Shown one piece after another: positions 34,994 to 45,213 of a stretch of DNA of 64,000 bases. Both the position numbers and the translations under genes were made by a program. This DNA is from Sphingomonas naphthae. GTDB taxonomy: Bacteria; Pseudomonadota; Alphaproteobacteria; Sphingomonadales; Sphingomonadaceae. How positions within the stretch are numbered: the stretch's first letter is position 1; each line of letters begins with the position of its first letter. The notes under the pieces are model-generated. The model ran no database searches, had not been told where the DNA came from, and saw only the letters and a list, made by a program, of their open reading frames with translations. The DNA lies in assembly GCF_028607085.1 (NCBI RefSeq), contig NZ_CP117411.1:2480001-2544000 (forward strand), written 5' to 3'.

Positions 34994-35731
34994 TCACCCC
35001 TTCCGCGCCACCAGCAGGAATTCCACATTCCCCTCCGGCCCGGTGATCGGGCTCGGCTCGATCCCCAGCACCGTCCACCCCTGCCCGACGAACCAGTCCG
35101 CGGCCGCCGCCGAGACGCGCGCATGCACCTCCGGGTCGCGCACCACGCCGCCCTTGCCCACCTCGTCGCGCCCCGCCTCGAACTGCGGCTTGACCAGCGC
35201 CACCGCCCAGCCGCCGTCCGCCACGAAGCCCACCGCCGCCGCCAGCACCTTGGCCAGCCCGATGAAGCTGGCGTCGCACACGAGGATATCGATCGGCTCG
35301 GGCACATGCTCCGCCGTCAGCGCGCGGGCGTTGGTCTGTTCGTGGACGATCACGCGCGGGTCGCTGCGCAGCTTCCACGCGAGCTGGTTGGTGCCCACGT
35401 CGATCGCATAGACCTTCGTGGCGCCGCCCGACAGCAGCACATCGGTAAAGCCGCCGGTGGAGGAGCCGATATCCAGCCCCACCATCCCCTCGACCGGAAT
35501 CGCGAAATGCCGGAGCGCGTGGGCCAGCTTGATGCCGCCGCGCGACACCCAGGGATGATCGCGCCCGCGCACGTCCAGCCCGACATCGTCGGCGATCGGC
35601 TGGCCGGCCTTCTCGATCTTTCGCTCGCCGGCGAACACCAGCCCGGCCAGGATCAGCGCCTGCGCCTTCGCCCGGCTTTCGACCAGCCCGCGCTCCACCA
35701 ACGCCTGATCCGCACGTAGTCCCTTGGCCAT
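34994..35731 (-). CDS. tlyA: TlyA family RNA 2'-O-methyltransferase
   Basis: 245 residues. The N-terminal S4 RNA-binding domain (RADQALVERGLVESRAKAQALI) is followed by an FtsJ-like methyltransferase domain with motif I in VGLDIGSSTGGFTDVLL near residue 85 and VKPQFEAGR near 180. VSRGGIKLAHAL is a TlyA hallmark. Members methylate 16S and/or 23S rRNA; the old label 'hemolysin' is unlikely to be apt. The start is the ATG at 35731; upstream sequence in this frame belongs to the neighbouring hydrolase-like gene. The upstream gene ends 17 bp before this start, so they may be co-transcribed. Confidence 0.93.
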   Translation of the reverse strand: MAKGLRADQALVERGLVESRAKAQALILAGLVFAGERKIEKAGQPIADDVGLDVRGRDHPWVSRGGIKLAHALRHFAIPVEGMVGLDIGSSTGGFTDVLLSGGATKVYAIDVGTNQLAWKLRSDPRVIVHEQTNARALTAEHVPEPIDILVCDASFIGLAKVLAAAVGFVADGGWAVALVKPQFEAGRDEVGKGGVVRDPEVHARVSAAAADWFVGQGWTVLGIEPSPITGPEGNVEFLLVARKG

Positions 35732-35748
35732 CCCGCCCTCCTGCCCGA

Positions 35749-36273
35749 TCACGCCTCGTTCGTCGACAGGGCGGCGGTGGTGGTGCCCATCCGGTACGGC
35801 CGCACGCTGGCGGGCTCGGCCCGATAGAGCGGCCGCCGCATCGCGTGCAGCCGCGCCTTCGCGATCCGCAGGATGCACACCCTGTCGCCCTGATTGCCGC
35901 CAAGGACATGGAAAGCGGTCGCATCCTCCGCCACATAGAGCCCGACATGCCCGCCGGAGGGCCGCCGGAACACCAGCACGTCGCCCAGCGCCGGCTGCGG
36001 CGCGGCCCGCCCGAACCTGGCCCAGTTGAGCGCCCACAGGGGCTTGTCCGGCACCGCCTTCCCCGCGCGTCTGGCGACGACGGCCAGGAACAGCCCGCAC
36101 CACGGCACCGAATCGGCCCAGTATCCCGCGATCCCGGCCTCCTTCGCCCAGCCCATGATGCGCGGATCGTCCTTCGCCCCGACGGTCTCGCGGACGCCGA
36201 TCAACCGCACCGCCTCCGCAACCATGCGCGGCGGATAAGCGGAAACCCAGGGGTAGCTGGCGATGTCGGACAT
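35749..36273 (-). CDS. TIGR02594-type putative peptidoglycan amidase
   Basis: 174 residues with a CHAP/NlpC-like thiol-hydrolase layout: the probable catalytic Cys in DSVPWCGLFLA near residue 56 and His in GGHVGLYVAE near 109. LGGNQGDRV is a further typical motif. There is no signal peptide, so export would need a holin or a lysis route; phage-lysin-like or gene-transfer-related origins are possible. No phage genes are nearby. I start at the ATG at 36273 since aggag stands 8 bp before it; an ATG 18 bp further upstream lacks such a box. Confidence 0.75.
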   Translation of the reverse strand: MSDIASYPWVSAYPPRMVAEAVRLIGVRETVGAKDDPRIMGWAKEAGIAGYWADSVPWCGLFLAVVARRAGKAVPDKPLWALNWARFGRAAPQPALGDVLVFRRPSGGHVGLYVAEDATAFHVLGGNQGDRVCILRIAKARLHAMRRPLYRAEPASVRPYRMGTTTAALSTNEA

Positions 36274-36356
36274 GGTGCGCACTCCTCGCATGAGAAATGC
36301 GCGCTGGCAGCGAGCCTAAGCGAAATCGGGGGCTGTAGGACAGCGGAAAAGCATGC

Positions 36357-36445
36357 GCGTCATCCCGGCGCAGGCCGGGATCTCAGGTGGCGGCCACACC
36401 GTCGCCCCCAGCCTGCCGAGATCCCGGCCTTCGCCGGGATGACGC
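36357..36445. repeat. inverted repeat, family R3
   Basis: The arms gcgtcatcccggcgcaggc and the opposite gccttcgccgggatgacgc pair, as do gggatctcagg and the facing gccgagatccc. It lies between dxs and the TIGR02594-type gene, 15 bp beyond the dxs stop. Confidence 0.85.
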
Positions 36446-36459
36446 TACTAAGAACTACC

Positions 36460-38382
36460 TCAGGCCCGCGCGCCCTCGATCACGCCCACCGAATTGCGGC
36501 GCAGCGCCTTCAACACCGTATCGACGATCGCATCCGCATCCAGCCCCGCCTCGGCATATTGCTTCTCGGGCTTGTCGTGATCCTGGAACACGTCGGGCAG
36601 GCGCAGGGTGCGCAGCTTCAGCCCGCCGTCGATCAGCCCCTGATCGGACGCCATCGTCAGCACATGCGCGCCGAGCCCGCCGATCGATCCTTCCTCCACC
36701 GTCACCGCCACTTCGTGCGTGGTGAGCAGGCGGCGGATCAGCGCCTCGTCGAGCGGCTTGGCGAAGCGCAGGTCGGCCACCGTCGTCGAAAGCCCCTGCG
36801 CCTCCAGCCGGTCGGCGGCAAGCAACGCCTCGCCCAGCCGCGTGCCGAGCGACAGGATCGCGACGGTCTTGCCCTCGCGCACCACCCGGCCCTTGCCGAT
36901 CTCCAGCCGCTGCGGCGCCGGAATATCGATGCCGATGCCGTTGCCACGTGGATAGCGCACCGCGATCGGCCCGCTGTCGTGCAGCGCGCAGGTGTGGACC
37001 ATGTGGGTCAGCTCCGCCTCGTCGGCGGCGGCCATCACCACGAAATTGGGAAGGGACGCCAGATAGGTCACGTCGAACGAACCCGCATGGGTCGCCCCGT
37101 CCGCGCCGACCAGACCGGCCCGGTCGATGCCGAACCGCACCGGCAGGTTCTGGATCGCCACGTCGTGCACGACCTGATCGTAGGCGCGCTGGAGGAAGGT
37201 GGAATAGATCGCGCAGAACGGCCGCATCCCCTGCGCGGCGAGGCCGGCCGCGAAGGTCACGGCATGCTGCTCGGCGATGCCCACGTCGAATGTGCGATCG
37301 GGGAAGGCCTTGCCGAAGGCGTCGAGCCCCGTGCCCGAAGGCATGGCGGCGGTGATCGCGCACACCGTCGGGTCGCGCTTCGCTTCCGCGATCAGCGCGT
37401 CGGCGAACACCTTGGTGTAGCTCGGCGGCCCCGGCTCGCCCTTGGCCTGCACGCCGGAGACCACGTCGAACTTCTGCACGCCATGATATTTGTCCGCCGC
37501 CGCCTCGGCCGGGCCATAGCCCTTGCCCTTCTGCGTCACGACATGGACAAGGATCGGGCCCTGCGCCGCATCGCGGACATTCTCGAGGATCGGCACCAGC
37601 TGGTCGATATTATGCCCGTCGACCGGGCCGACATAATAGAAGCCCAGCTCCTCGAAGAGCGTGCCGCCCATCGCCATGCCGCGCGCGAATTCGTCGGTCT
37701 TGCGCGCCGCCTGGTGCAGCGGGCGCGGCAGGCGGCGGGCGAGCCGCTTGGCCAGATCGCGCAGGCCCAGGAACTCGCGGCTGGAGACGATGCGGGCGAG
37801 ATAGGCGGAGAGCCCGCCGACCGGCGGCGCGATCGACATGTCGTTGTCGTTGAGGATCACGACGAGGCGATTGCCCGCCGCCTCGGCATTGTTCATCGCC
37901 TCATAGGCCATGCCCGCCGACATCGCGCCGTCGCCGATCACCGCGATCGCCTTGCCGGGCTGGTCGGCCAGCTTGTTCGCCACCGCGAAGCCCAGCGCGG
38001 CCGAGATCGAGGTGGAGGAATGCGCCGCGCCGAACGGGTCGTATTCGCTCTCGCTGCGCTTGGTGAAGCCCGAGAGGCCGCCCGGCTGGCGCAGGGTGCG
38101 GATCGCGTCGCGCCGGCCGGTCAGGATCTTGTGGGGGTAGGCCTGATGGCCGACATCCCAGATCAATTTGTCGCGCGGCGTATCGAACACATAATGCAGC
38201 GCCACGGTCAGCTCGACCACGCCGAGCCCCGCGCCGAGGTGGCCGCCCGTCACCGACACCGCCGACACCATCTCGTCGCGCAATTCGGCGGCGAGCTGGG
38301 CAAGTTGTTCGGGCTTGAGGTCGCGAAGCTGGTCGGGCGTGTCGATGCGGTCGAGCAGCGGCGTCGTGGGACGATGGGACAT
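36460..38382 (-). CDS. dxs: 1-deoxy-D-xylulose-5-phosphate synthase
   Basis: First enzyme of the MEP isoprenoid pathway, 640 residues, thiamine-diphosphate dependent. The TPP-binding motif is [18 protein letters not shown] near residue 150. The N-terminal [19 protein letters not shown] carries the conserved His, and the central pyrimidine domain has [15 protein letters not shown] with the catalytic Glu. The transketolase C-domain ends the protein. Length is as expected. It supplies precursors for ubiquinone and carotenoids, fitting the ubi genes nearby, though it forms its own transcription unit. Confidence 0.97.
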   Translation of the reverse strand: MSHRPTTPLLDRIDTPDQLRDLKPEQLAQLAAELRDEMVSAVSVTGGHLGAGLGVVELTVALHYVFDTPRDKLIWDVGHQAYPHKILTGRRDAIRTLRQPGGLSGFTKRSESEYDPFGAAHSSTSISAALGFAVANKLADQPGKAIAVIGDGAMSAGMAYEAMNNAEAAGNRLVVILNDNDMSIAPPVGGLSAYLARIVSSREFLGLRDLAKRLARRLPRPLHQAARKTDEFARGMAMGGTLFEELGFYYVGPVDGHNIDQLVPILENVRDAAQGPILVHVVTQKGKGYGPAEAAADKYHGVQKFDVVSGVQAKGEPGPPSYTKVFADALIAEAKRDPTVCAITAAMPSGTGLDAFGKAFPDRTFDVGIAEQHAVTFAAGLAAQGMRPFCAIYSTFLQRAYDQVVHDVAIQNLPVRFGIDRAGLVGADGATHAGSFDVTYLASLPNFVVMAAADEAELTHMVHTCALHDSGPIAVRYPRGNGIGIDIPAPQRLEIGKGRVVREGKTVAILSLGTRLGEALLAADRLEAQGLSTTVADLRFAKPLDEALIRRLLTTHEVAVTVEEGSIGGLGAHVLTMASDQGLIDGGLKLRTLRLPDVFQDHDKPEKQYAEAGLDADAIVDTVLKALRRNSVGVIEGARA

Positions 38383-38447
38383 CGCCCCTCCTTAGACTCT
38401 TCGCCGCGCGCCCGCAAACGGCGCGGGGGCCGGTATCCGCTGGCGGA

Positions 38448-38846
38448 TCAGCCGGCGTGGCGGTGGAAGGCGCGGCCGTTGAGGCGATGCGCCAGCGCCA
38501 CCAGCGCGACGCCGCCGATCGTGAGCGCGGCTTCCCACGGCCCGTGCGGCACCGCGAGCCCGGCCGCCATCAGCCCGATCCCGCTCGATCCGACCAGCAG
38601 CGGCCCGGTGCGGCCATGGCGCCGCAAACCCAGCCCCAGCCCCACCGCCGCCAGCGCGATCGCCACCGCCAGCCCGATCTCGTGAAAGGCCGGCTCGACG
38701 AGGATCGTGCTGGTCGAGGCGAGCGCCGCCACCAGCAGCACCGTCGCCACGCAATGGATCATGCACAGCCCCGACAGGCCGATCGCGGCACGATCGATCC
38801 AGCGCTGGACATGGCCCATGGGGGTGGGGGGAGGACGCGAACTCAC
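38448..38846 (-). CDS. MerC domain-containing membrane protein
   Basis: 132 residues with four predicted helices. The first carries the MerC-type cysteine pair in SGLCMIHCVATVLLV, and the ends are His-rich (GRAFHRHAG). MerC proteins were named as mercury importers, but chromosomal homologues without a mer operon are thought to move or sense other metals. No merA, merR or merP is nearby. A Zur-box-like palindrome 29 bp upstream suggests that this copy belongs to zinc homeostasis (inference). The start is a GTG at 38846, preceded by aggtg; an ATG at 38819 is the alternative. Confidence 0.82.
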   Translation of the reverse strand: MSSRPPPTPMGHVQRWIDRAAIGLSGLCMIHCVATVLLVAALASTSTILVEPAFHEIGLAVAIALAAVGLGLGLRRHGRTGPLLVGSSGIGLMAAGLAVPHGPWEAALTIGGVALVALAHRLNGRAFHRHAG

Positions 38847-38874
38847 GAGCGATCACCTAGCAGGGTCGATACGA

Positions 38875-38889
38875 TGATACAATATCACA
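38875..38889 (-). promoter_or_regulatory. candidate Zur-type operator upstream of the MerC-like gene
   Basis: TGTGATATTGTATCA on the minus strand contains the perfect inverted pair TGATA-TTG-TATCA. It agrees at 11 of 14 defined positions with the proteobacterial Zur consensus TGTTATANTATAACA as I recall it. It lies in an AT-rich island in otherwise GC-rich DNA, 29 bp before the gene start, where it would cover the -10 region. Confidence 0.45.
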
Positions 38890-39011
38890 TCGCATGATTT
38901 GTTCCGGCGGGCGCCATCGGCTGGCCTGCGGGAGCCGGCGGGCGTTTGATCGGTTCAGCGGGTGGAAAGGGCGTTGCGCGCAGATCGCAGCGCCTATCGG
39001 AGTTGCCCGTC

Positions 39012-39440
39012 ATGTTGCGTTTCACCCTTCTTCCCCTCGCCGCCGCGCTGGCCGCCGCCCCGGCCTTCGCCGCCGATCCGCCCAAGGCGCCCGCCCAGCG
39101 CAGCGCCGTGGTGTTCGGCAACGATCCCTGCCCCAAGCCCGACAGCCCCGACGAGATCATCGTCTGCTCGCGCCAGCCCGAGAATGAACGCTATCGCCTG
39201 CCCAAGCGCTTTCGTGGCAAGCCGCAGGAGGCCGAGGCGGTGACGGGCAGCTGGGCCAACACCGCCCGCTCGCTCGATCAGGCGAGCGCGCCGATGATGC
39301 CCAACAGCTGCTCGGTCGTCGGCAGTGGCGGGCAGACCGGCTGTATGCAGCAATTCCTGGCGCAGGCGCGCGCCCAGCGCGCGGCGGACAAGGCCGCGAA
39401 GGCGGCGGCGGATGCCGAGCAGGCGCCGGAGGGGGATTGA
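39012..39440 (+). CDS. secreted hypothetical protein
   Basis: 142 residues with a signal peptide (cleavage near residue 20, after AFAA). The mature part has CPKPDSPDEIIVCSRQPENERYRLPKRFR, a pattern I associate with a sphingomonad family of unknown role. Two further Cys (NSCSVVG, TGCMQQF) suggest two disulfides in the periplasm. The C-terminus is an Ala/Lys-rich helix that could be a coiled coil. I start at the ATG at 39012, which begins the signal peptide; the longer upstream frame would bury it. Confidence 0.7.
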   Translation: MLRFTLLPLAAALAAAPAFAADPPKAPAQRSAVVFGNDPCPKPDSPDEIIVCSRQPENERYRLPKRFRGKPQEAEAVTGSWANTARSLDQASAPMMPNSCSVVGSGGQTGCMQQFLAQARAQRAADKAAKAAADAEQAPEGD

Positions 39441-39448
39441 GACCAATT

Positions 39449-39473
39449 CCTCCCCTGCCTTGCAGGGGAGGAT
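39449..39473 (+). terminator. hairpin after secreted protein gene
   Basis: A perfect 11-bp stem (tcctcccctgc/gcaggggagga) with a 3-nt loop starts 8 bp after the stop codon. There is no T-tract, so termination may be weak. Confidence 0.5.
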
Positions 39474-39480
39474 CGCGAAG

Positions 39481-39504
39481 GGAACAGTTCGCGCGCCGCG
39501 CGTT
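39481..39504 (+). promoter_or_regulatory. weak EcfG-like promoter motif
   Basis: GGAAC and CGTT are separated by 15 bp, one less than the usual 16-17 for alphaproteobacterial EcfG promoters. It lies 22 bp before the ATG of the small secreted protein. Could be chance. Confidence 0.25.
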
Positions 39505-39526
39505 TTCTCCGCCGAAGGAGACATTC

Positions 39527-39967
39527 ATGATCCGATCGCTGGCCGCGTTCGCCCTGCTCGCCACCACCCTTCCCAGCGCCGCGCTGGCGCTGCCGGATCG
39601 CTGGTCGTCCGGGTTCAACCAGGGCATCCTCGAATATAGCGTCGGGCCGTTCGGGCCGGAGGCGAGCAACCTCATCCTGTCGTGCAAGGGCAGCGAGCTG
39701 GATATCGCCGTCGCCATCGGCGGGGTCGCGCCGCCCTCCAACAGCCTCATCACCTACAAGGTCGGCCGGCTGACCGAGACGATCCGTGTGGGCAAGGATG
39801 GCTGGGCGCGCTTCCGCAATGCCTATCGGGAACCGCAAATCCAACGGCTGTGGGCCGCTTTCCGCAGCGGCGCGACCGCGACCGTCATCTACCCCGGCGG
39901 CGCGAGCCACGCCTTCCCCTTGCGTGATTCGGGCAAGGTGATGTCGGCGAGCGTCTGCGCGCCGTAA
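39527..39967 (+). CDS. secreted hypothetical protein
   Basis: 146 residues with a signal peptide (cleavage after ALA near residue 21). The mature part has WSSGFNQGILEYSVGPFG, LILSCKGSELDIAVAIGG and YKVGRLTETIRV, suggesting a small beta-rich periplasmic domain. The Cys at residue 52 could pair with the one near the C-terminus (SASVCAP). Not recognised as a named family. A gaaggag box stands 5 bp before the ATG. The upstream neighbour is also secreted, but the two share no sequence. Confidence 0.72.
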   Translation: MIRSLAAFALLATTLPSAALALPDRWSSGFNQGILEYSVGPFGPEASNLILSCKGSELDIAVAIGGVAPPSNSLITYKVGRLTETIRVGKDGWARFRNAYREPQIQRLWAAFRSGATATVIYPGGASHAFPLRDSGKVMSASVCAP

Positions 39968-40041
39968 GGTTGATCCGCTCGCGCGGACATGCGGTGCCGG
40001 CCCCGCTCCCCGGTTCGGCCGCGCCGAACCCGCAAATCGCG

Positions 40042-40797
40042 CTAGATACCCTCGGCGACCGGCTCGTAGCCCAGAGCCGCGAGCCGCGCGTTGAGATCGG
40101 CGATGCAGGCGTCGAGCGCGGCTTCCTCGGTCGATCGGACGACGAAGTTCGCGCCGACCCGCCCGTCGCGGAAGAAGGGGTAGCTGCCGATCTGGCAGCC
40201 CTCGTTGTCGCGCTCGGCCTTGGCCAGCGTGTCGGCGACCTCGCTCTCCGGCACCCAGCAGCCGACGGTGCGCGAGATCAGCGGCTTGCCGCCCGGCAAG
40301 GTGCCCGACAGCGCCTCCAGCATCAGCCCGGCGATGTGCGGCACGCCCGCCAGAATGAAGATGTTGCCGATGCGGATGCCCGGCGCGCCCGACATCGCGT
40401 TTTCGATCAGCGTCGCCCCCTCGGGCACCCGCGCCATGCGCAGCCGCGCGTCGGTCAGCCCGCCGCGACTCGCGTAATAATCCTCCAGCACGGCGCGCGC
40501 CTTGAGGTGGACGACGACGGGCAGGCCGAGCGTGGCGGCGATGGCGTCGATCGTGATGTCGTCGTGCGTCGGCCCGATGCCGCCGGTCGTGAAGAGATAA
40601 TCGTTGCCGCCCGCCAGCGCGGTGACGGCCGCGCCGATCGCCTCCATCCGGTCGGCGACGACCCTGACTTCGGCCAGGCGGATGCCCTGGATGTTCAACC
40701 AGCTCGCGATCTGGGCGATATTCTTGTCCTGCGTCCGGCCGGAGAGGATCTCGTCCCCGATCACGAGCAGGGCGGCGGTGTAGATGCGGTCGCTCAT
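40042..40797 (-). CDS. competence/damage-inducible protein A-type molybdopterin-binding domain protein
   Basis: 251 residues made of a MoaB/MogA-like domain as in CinA. The signature LLVIGDEILSGRTQDKN near residue 10 and FTTGGIGPTHDDITIDAIA near 70 are diagnostic. The C-terminal amidase domain of full CinA is absent, so it is the short type. In other species short CinA-like proteins act on NAD-related or pterin substrates, but the role here is open. It is divergent from map, with 65 bp between starts. The ATG at 40797 gives the natural N-terminus. Confidence 0.87.
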   Translation of the reverse strand: MSDRIYTAALLVIGDEILSGRTQDKNIAQIASWLNIQGIRLAEVRVVADRMEAIGAAVTALAGGNDYLFTTGGIGPTHDDITIDAIAATLGLPVVVHLKARAVLEDYYASRGGLTDARLRMARVPEGATLIENAMSGAPGIRIGNIFILAGVPHIAGLMLEALSGTLPGGKPLISRTVGCWVPESEVADTLAKAERDNEGCQIGSYPFFRDGRVGANFVVRSTEEAALDACIADLNARLAALGYEPVAEGI

Positions 40798-40862
40798 CGG
40801 GCGAGGGCATAGGCCAAGCCGGGCCACTCGCAAAGCACGGCCTTTGCGACTATATCGCCCAC

Positions 40863-41690
40863 ATGGTCGATTATCAGCTCATCACCGGAGACGAGACGGT
40901 CTCCCGCAACGGTGCGATCAAGCTCCACGGCCCCGACGGCTTCGCCGGGATGCGCGCCGCCGGGCAGCTTGCCGCCACGATCCTCGACGCTTTGGTGCCG
41001 CATGTCGTGCCCGGCGTGACGACCGAGGCGCTCGACCGCATCGTCTACGACATGACGATCGCGGCCGGCGCGGTGCCGGCGACGATGAACTATCGCGGCT
41101 ATACGCACAGCTGCTGCATCAGCATCAACCACGTCGTCTGCCACGGCATCCCGTCCGACCGGACCTTGAAGGACGGCGATATCGTCAATATCGACGTGAC
41201 CCCGCTGCTGGGCGGCTGGCACGGCGACACGAGCCGCATGTACCTCGTCGGCAACGTGCCGGTGAAGGCGAAGCGGCTGGTGGAGGTGACCTACGAATGC
41301 CTGATGCGCGGGCTGGAGCAGGCCCGGCCGGGCAACCGGCTGGGCGACATCAGCCACGCCATCCAGAGCTTCGCCGAAAAGCATCGCTACGGCGTGGTGC
41401 GCGACTTCTGCGGCCACGGCCTCGGCCGCCTGTTCCACGACGCGCCCGAGGTGGTCCATGCCGGCAAGCCCGGCACCGGCCCGGAACTGCGCCCCGGCAT
41501 GTTCTTCACCGTCGAGCCGATGATCAACATCGGCCGCGCGGACGTGAAGATCCTCGACGACGGCTGGACGGCGGTGACGCGCGACCGATCGCTTTCGGCG
41601 CAGTTCGAACATTCGATCGGCATCACCGAGACCGGCTGCGAAATCTTCACGACGAGCCCCGCCGGCCGCCATTCGCCTCCTTACGCCTGA
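40863..41690 (+). CDS. map: type I methionyl aminopeptidase (copy 1)
   Basis: Removes N-terminal methionine from nascent proteins; 275 residues. The five dinuclear metal ligands are seen: Asp in DIVNIDVT, Asp in WHGDTSRM, His in CGHGLGRLFH, Glu in FTVEPM and Glu in SAQFEHSI. CISINHVVCHG is also typical. The C-terminal tail (SPAGRHSPPYA) matches the usual Map end with PP-Y. This is likely the housekeeping copy. A strong terminator follows. A second map lies 2.6 kb downstream. Confidence 0.95.
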   Translation: MVDYQLITGDETVSRNGAIKLHGPDGFAGMRAAGQLAATILDALVPHVVPGVTTEALDRIVYDMTIAAGAVPATMNYRGYTHSCCISINHVVCHGIPSDRTLKDGDIVNIDVTPLLGGWHGDTSRMYLVGNVPVKAKRLVEVTYECLMRGLEQARPGNRLGDISHAIQSFAEKHRYGVVRDFCGHGLGRLFHDAPEVVHAGKPGTGPELRPGMFFTVEPMINIGRADVKILDDGWTAVTRDRSLSAQFEHSIGITETGCEIFTTSPAGRHSPPYA

Positions 41691-41710
41691 GGTTCGCCCC
41701 TGAAACGTCG

Positions 41711-41736
41711 CCCCAGCGAAAGCTGGGGCCTTTTTC
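41711..41736 (+). terminator. rho-independent terminator of map
   Basis: The stem ccccagc/gctgggg with a GAAA tetraloop is followed by CC and TTTTT. It starts 20 bp after the map stop codon. Confidence 0.88.
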
Positions 41737-41766
41737 CGCTTGGGGTGACCGTGGTGGCCGCCTCCC

Positions 41767-41792
41767 GTCACCCCAGCCTGCGCTGGGGTGAC
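41767..41792. repeat. palindrome, family R3, between map and glnB
   Basis: A perfect 11-bp stem, gtcaccccagc/gctggggtgac, with a CTGC loop. With the terminator before it this makes a paired R3 unit. The remaining 200 bp up to glnB should hold the glnBA promoter and contain no gene. Confidence 0.8.
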
Positions 41793-41911
41793 GGTCCGGT
41801 TTGCGGTGCTGGCCCCCGCGACTCGGGCGATCGTTACGGCGCCATATCAGCCTGGCTCTCTGCCCGCTTTTGCAGCAAACGACCCTGCACCTGCCGCTAT
41901 TTCGGGCATAA

Positions 41912-42343
<432 letters not shown>

Positions 42344-42492
42344 CGAGGATAGCGGCCGGCGAAGGGGGCGAGCCGGCCGATACGACGACCACAACGACAA
42401 GATCGAAGACTATCGCCGGAGAGGGCGACCGAAAGACAAGGGCTCAACCATAAGCCGCAGCGACCGCTGGGGTGACGCGAGTGGGGATGAAC

Positions 42493-43905
<1,413 letters not shown>

Positions 43906-43912
43906 TCGCATT

Positions 43913-43936
43913 GGGCGGGGGCCTCGGCCCCTGCCC
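43913..43936 (+). terminator. hairpin terminator of glnA
   Basis: The stem gggcgggggcc/ggccc-ctgccc forms with a TC loop and one mismatch, 8 bp after the glnA stop. There is no clear T-tract. Confidence 0.55.
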
Positions 43937-44074
43937 ACTCGGTTTGCGATACGGATGGGGCGTTCGGAGTGATCCGGGCGCCCTTTTCGTGCCGGGTGTC
44001 TGGTGCCGGGGATAACCTCAAGGCAGGTCGGCGCGGACCCCAGCTCGGTCGGGCCGGACCATCCGCCGAGAGGG

Positions 44075-44116
44075 TTGACCCCGCCGATATACGAAACGTA
44101 TGTGGTTCGCATATCG
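44075..44116 (+). promoter_or_regulatory. promoter with palindromic operator upstream of the ParD-like gene
   Basis: Two 11-bp arms, CGATATACGAA (44085-44095) and TTCGCATATCG (44106-44116), are complementary at 10 of 11 positions and 10 bp apart. A TTGACC at 44075-44080 and a TATGTG at 44099-44104 make a plausible -35/-10 pair (18-bp spacer), so the operator covers the -10. The ParD-like ATG is 16 bp further on. The layout fits autorepression. Confidence 0.6.
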
Positions 44117-44131
44117 CAAGCGGAGCACGGC

Positions 44132-44344
44132 ATGGGTATCGTGAAGATCGACGAGCATCTGCATGACGAGGTGCGCCGCGCCAGCACGGTGATGTGCCGG
44201 TCGATCAACGCGCAGGCCGAATTCTGGCTGAAGATCGGGATGCTGGCCGAGGCCAACCCCACCCTCTCCTTCATCGATATCGTGCAGAGCCAGATGGCCG
44301 CCGCGCAGGTGCGGCTGGCGCCCGCCCCGGAAGCCGATGCCTGA
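44132..44344 (+). CDS. ParD-like antitoxin family protein
   Basis: 70 residues in the ParD-like family. The N-terminal GIVKIDEHLHDEVRRAS has the beta-strand then helix layout of ribbon-helix-helix DNA-binding proteins; the rest (INAQAEFWLKIGMLAEANP, LSFIDIVQSQM) is helical. No ParE or other toxin gene is adjacent. Instead its stop codon overlaps the start of a second methionine aminopeptidase gene by 8 bp, so the two are translationally coupled. It probably binds the inverted repeat in its own promoter. The ATG at 44132 is chosen because upstream sequence in the frame crosses the operator. Confidence 0.8.
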   Translation: MGIVKIDEHLHDEVRRASTVMCRSINAQAEFWLKIGMLAEANPTLSFIDIVQSQMAAAQVRLAPAPEADA

Positions 44345-45128
44345 CATGGTCAAGACGGCGGACGAAATCGCGCTGATGCGGATATCGGGCAAGCTGCTGG
44401 CATCGGTGTTCGAGATGCTGGACGGGCAGGAGCTGGCCGGGCGCTCCACCATGGCGGTCAACGACATGGTCGATCGCTTCATCACCGTCGATCTCGCCGC
44501 ACGCCCCGCCAGCAAGGGGCAATATGGCTTCAAATATGTGCTGAACTGCTCGATCAACCATGTCGTCTGCCATGGCGTGCCCGACGCGGCGGAGATCATC
44601 CGCGACGGCGACATCATCAATCTCGACATCACGCTGGAGAAGAACGGCTTCATCGCGGATTCGAGCAAGACCTACATCGTCGGCACCGTGCCACCCGCTA
44701 CCCAACGCCTCGTGCGGGTGGCGCAGGAGGCGATGTGGAAGGGCATCGCGCAGGTGCGGCCGGGCGGTTATCTCGGCGACATCGGCGCCGCGATCGAGCG
44801 GCATGCCAGGAAGCATGGCTATGCGGTGGTGCGCGACTATTGCGGCCACGGCATCGGCCGCGAGATGCACGAGGAGCCGTCGGTCCTCAATTTCGGGCGC
44901 CCGGGCACGGGGCTCAAGCTGCACGAAGGCATGGTCTTCACCATCGAGCCGATGATCAACCAGGGCAGCCGCAAGGTCTCGACCGAGGACGACGGCTGGA
45001 CGGTGGTGACCGACGACCGCAAACTCTCCGCCCAGTTCGAGCATACCGTGGCGGTGACGCGCGACGGCGTCGAGGTCTTGACCCTGCGACACGACGAAAC
45101 GCGGATGCGGGAGCGCAGCGCGGCATAA
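44337..45128 (+). CDS. map: type I methionyl aminopeptidase (copy 2)
   Basis: Second aminopeptidase, 263 residues, about half identical to copy 1 by eye. Metal ligands are intact: Asp in DIINLDIT, Asp in GFIADSSKT, His in CGHGIGREMH, Glu in FTIEPM and Glu in SAQFEHTV. The loop between the two Asp ligands differs from copy 1 (LEKNGF instead of LLGGW), which may alter metal or substrate choice. It is coupled to the ParD-like gene by an 8-bp overlap, so its level is probably set by that repressor. Why a cell would regulate a second Map this way is unknown. Confidence 0.93.
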   Translation: MPDMVKTADEIALMRISGKLLASVFEMLDGQELAGRSTMAVNDMVDRFITVDLAARPASKGQYGFKYVLNCSINHVVCHGVPDAAEIIRDGDIINLDITLEKNGFIADSSKTYIVGTVPPATQRLVRVAQEAMWKGIAQVRPGGYLGDIGAAIERHARKHGYAVVRDYCGHGIGREMHEEPSVLNFGRPGTGLKLHEGMVFTIEPMINQGSRKVSTEDDGWTVVTDDRKLSAQFEHTVAVTRDGVEVLTLRHDETRMRERSAA

Positions 45129-45213
45129 CCGCCAAGCGCGCTCCAGCACCGACCCGACATATCGCGAATGCGAAGAGGCGCGCCCAAGCCGCTCGGCGCG
45201 TTCACCAATTTCG

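Noticed and set aside
38448-38846. Mercury-resistance operon
   Set aside because: Only a lone MerC-like protein is present; merA, merR, merP and merT are absent around it.
44132-45128. Classical ParDE toxin-antitoxin locus
   Set aside because: No ParE/RelE-like toxin follows the ParD-like gene; the coupled gene is a complete methionine aminopeptidase.
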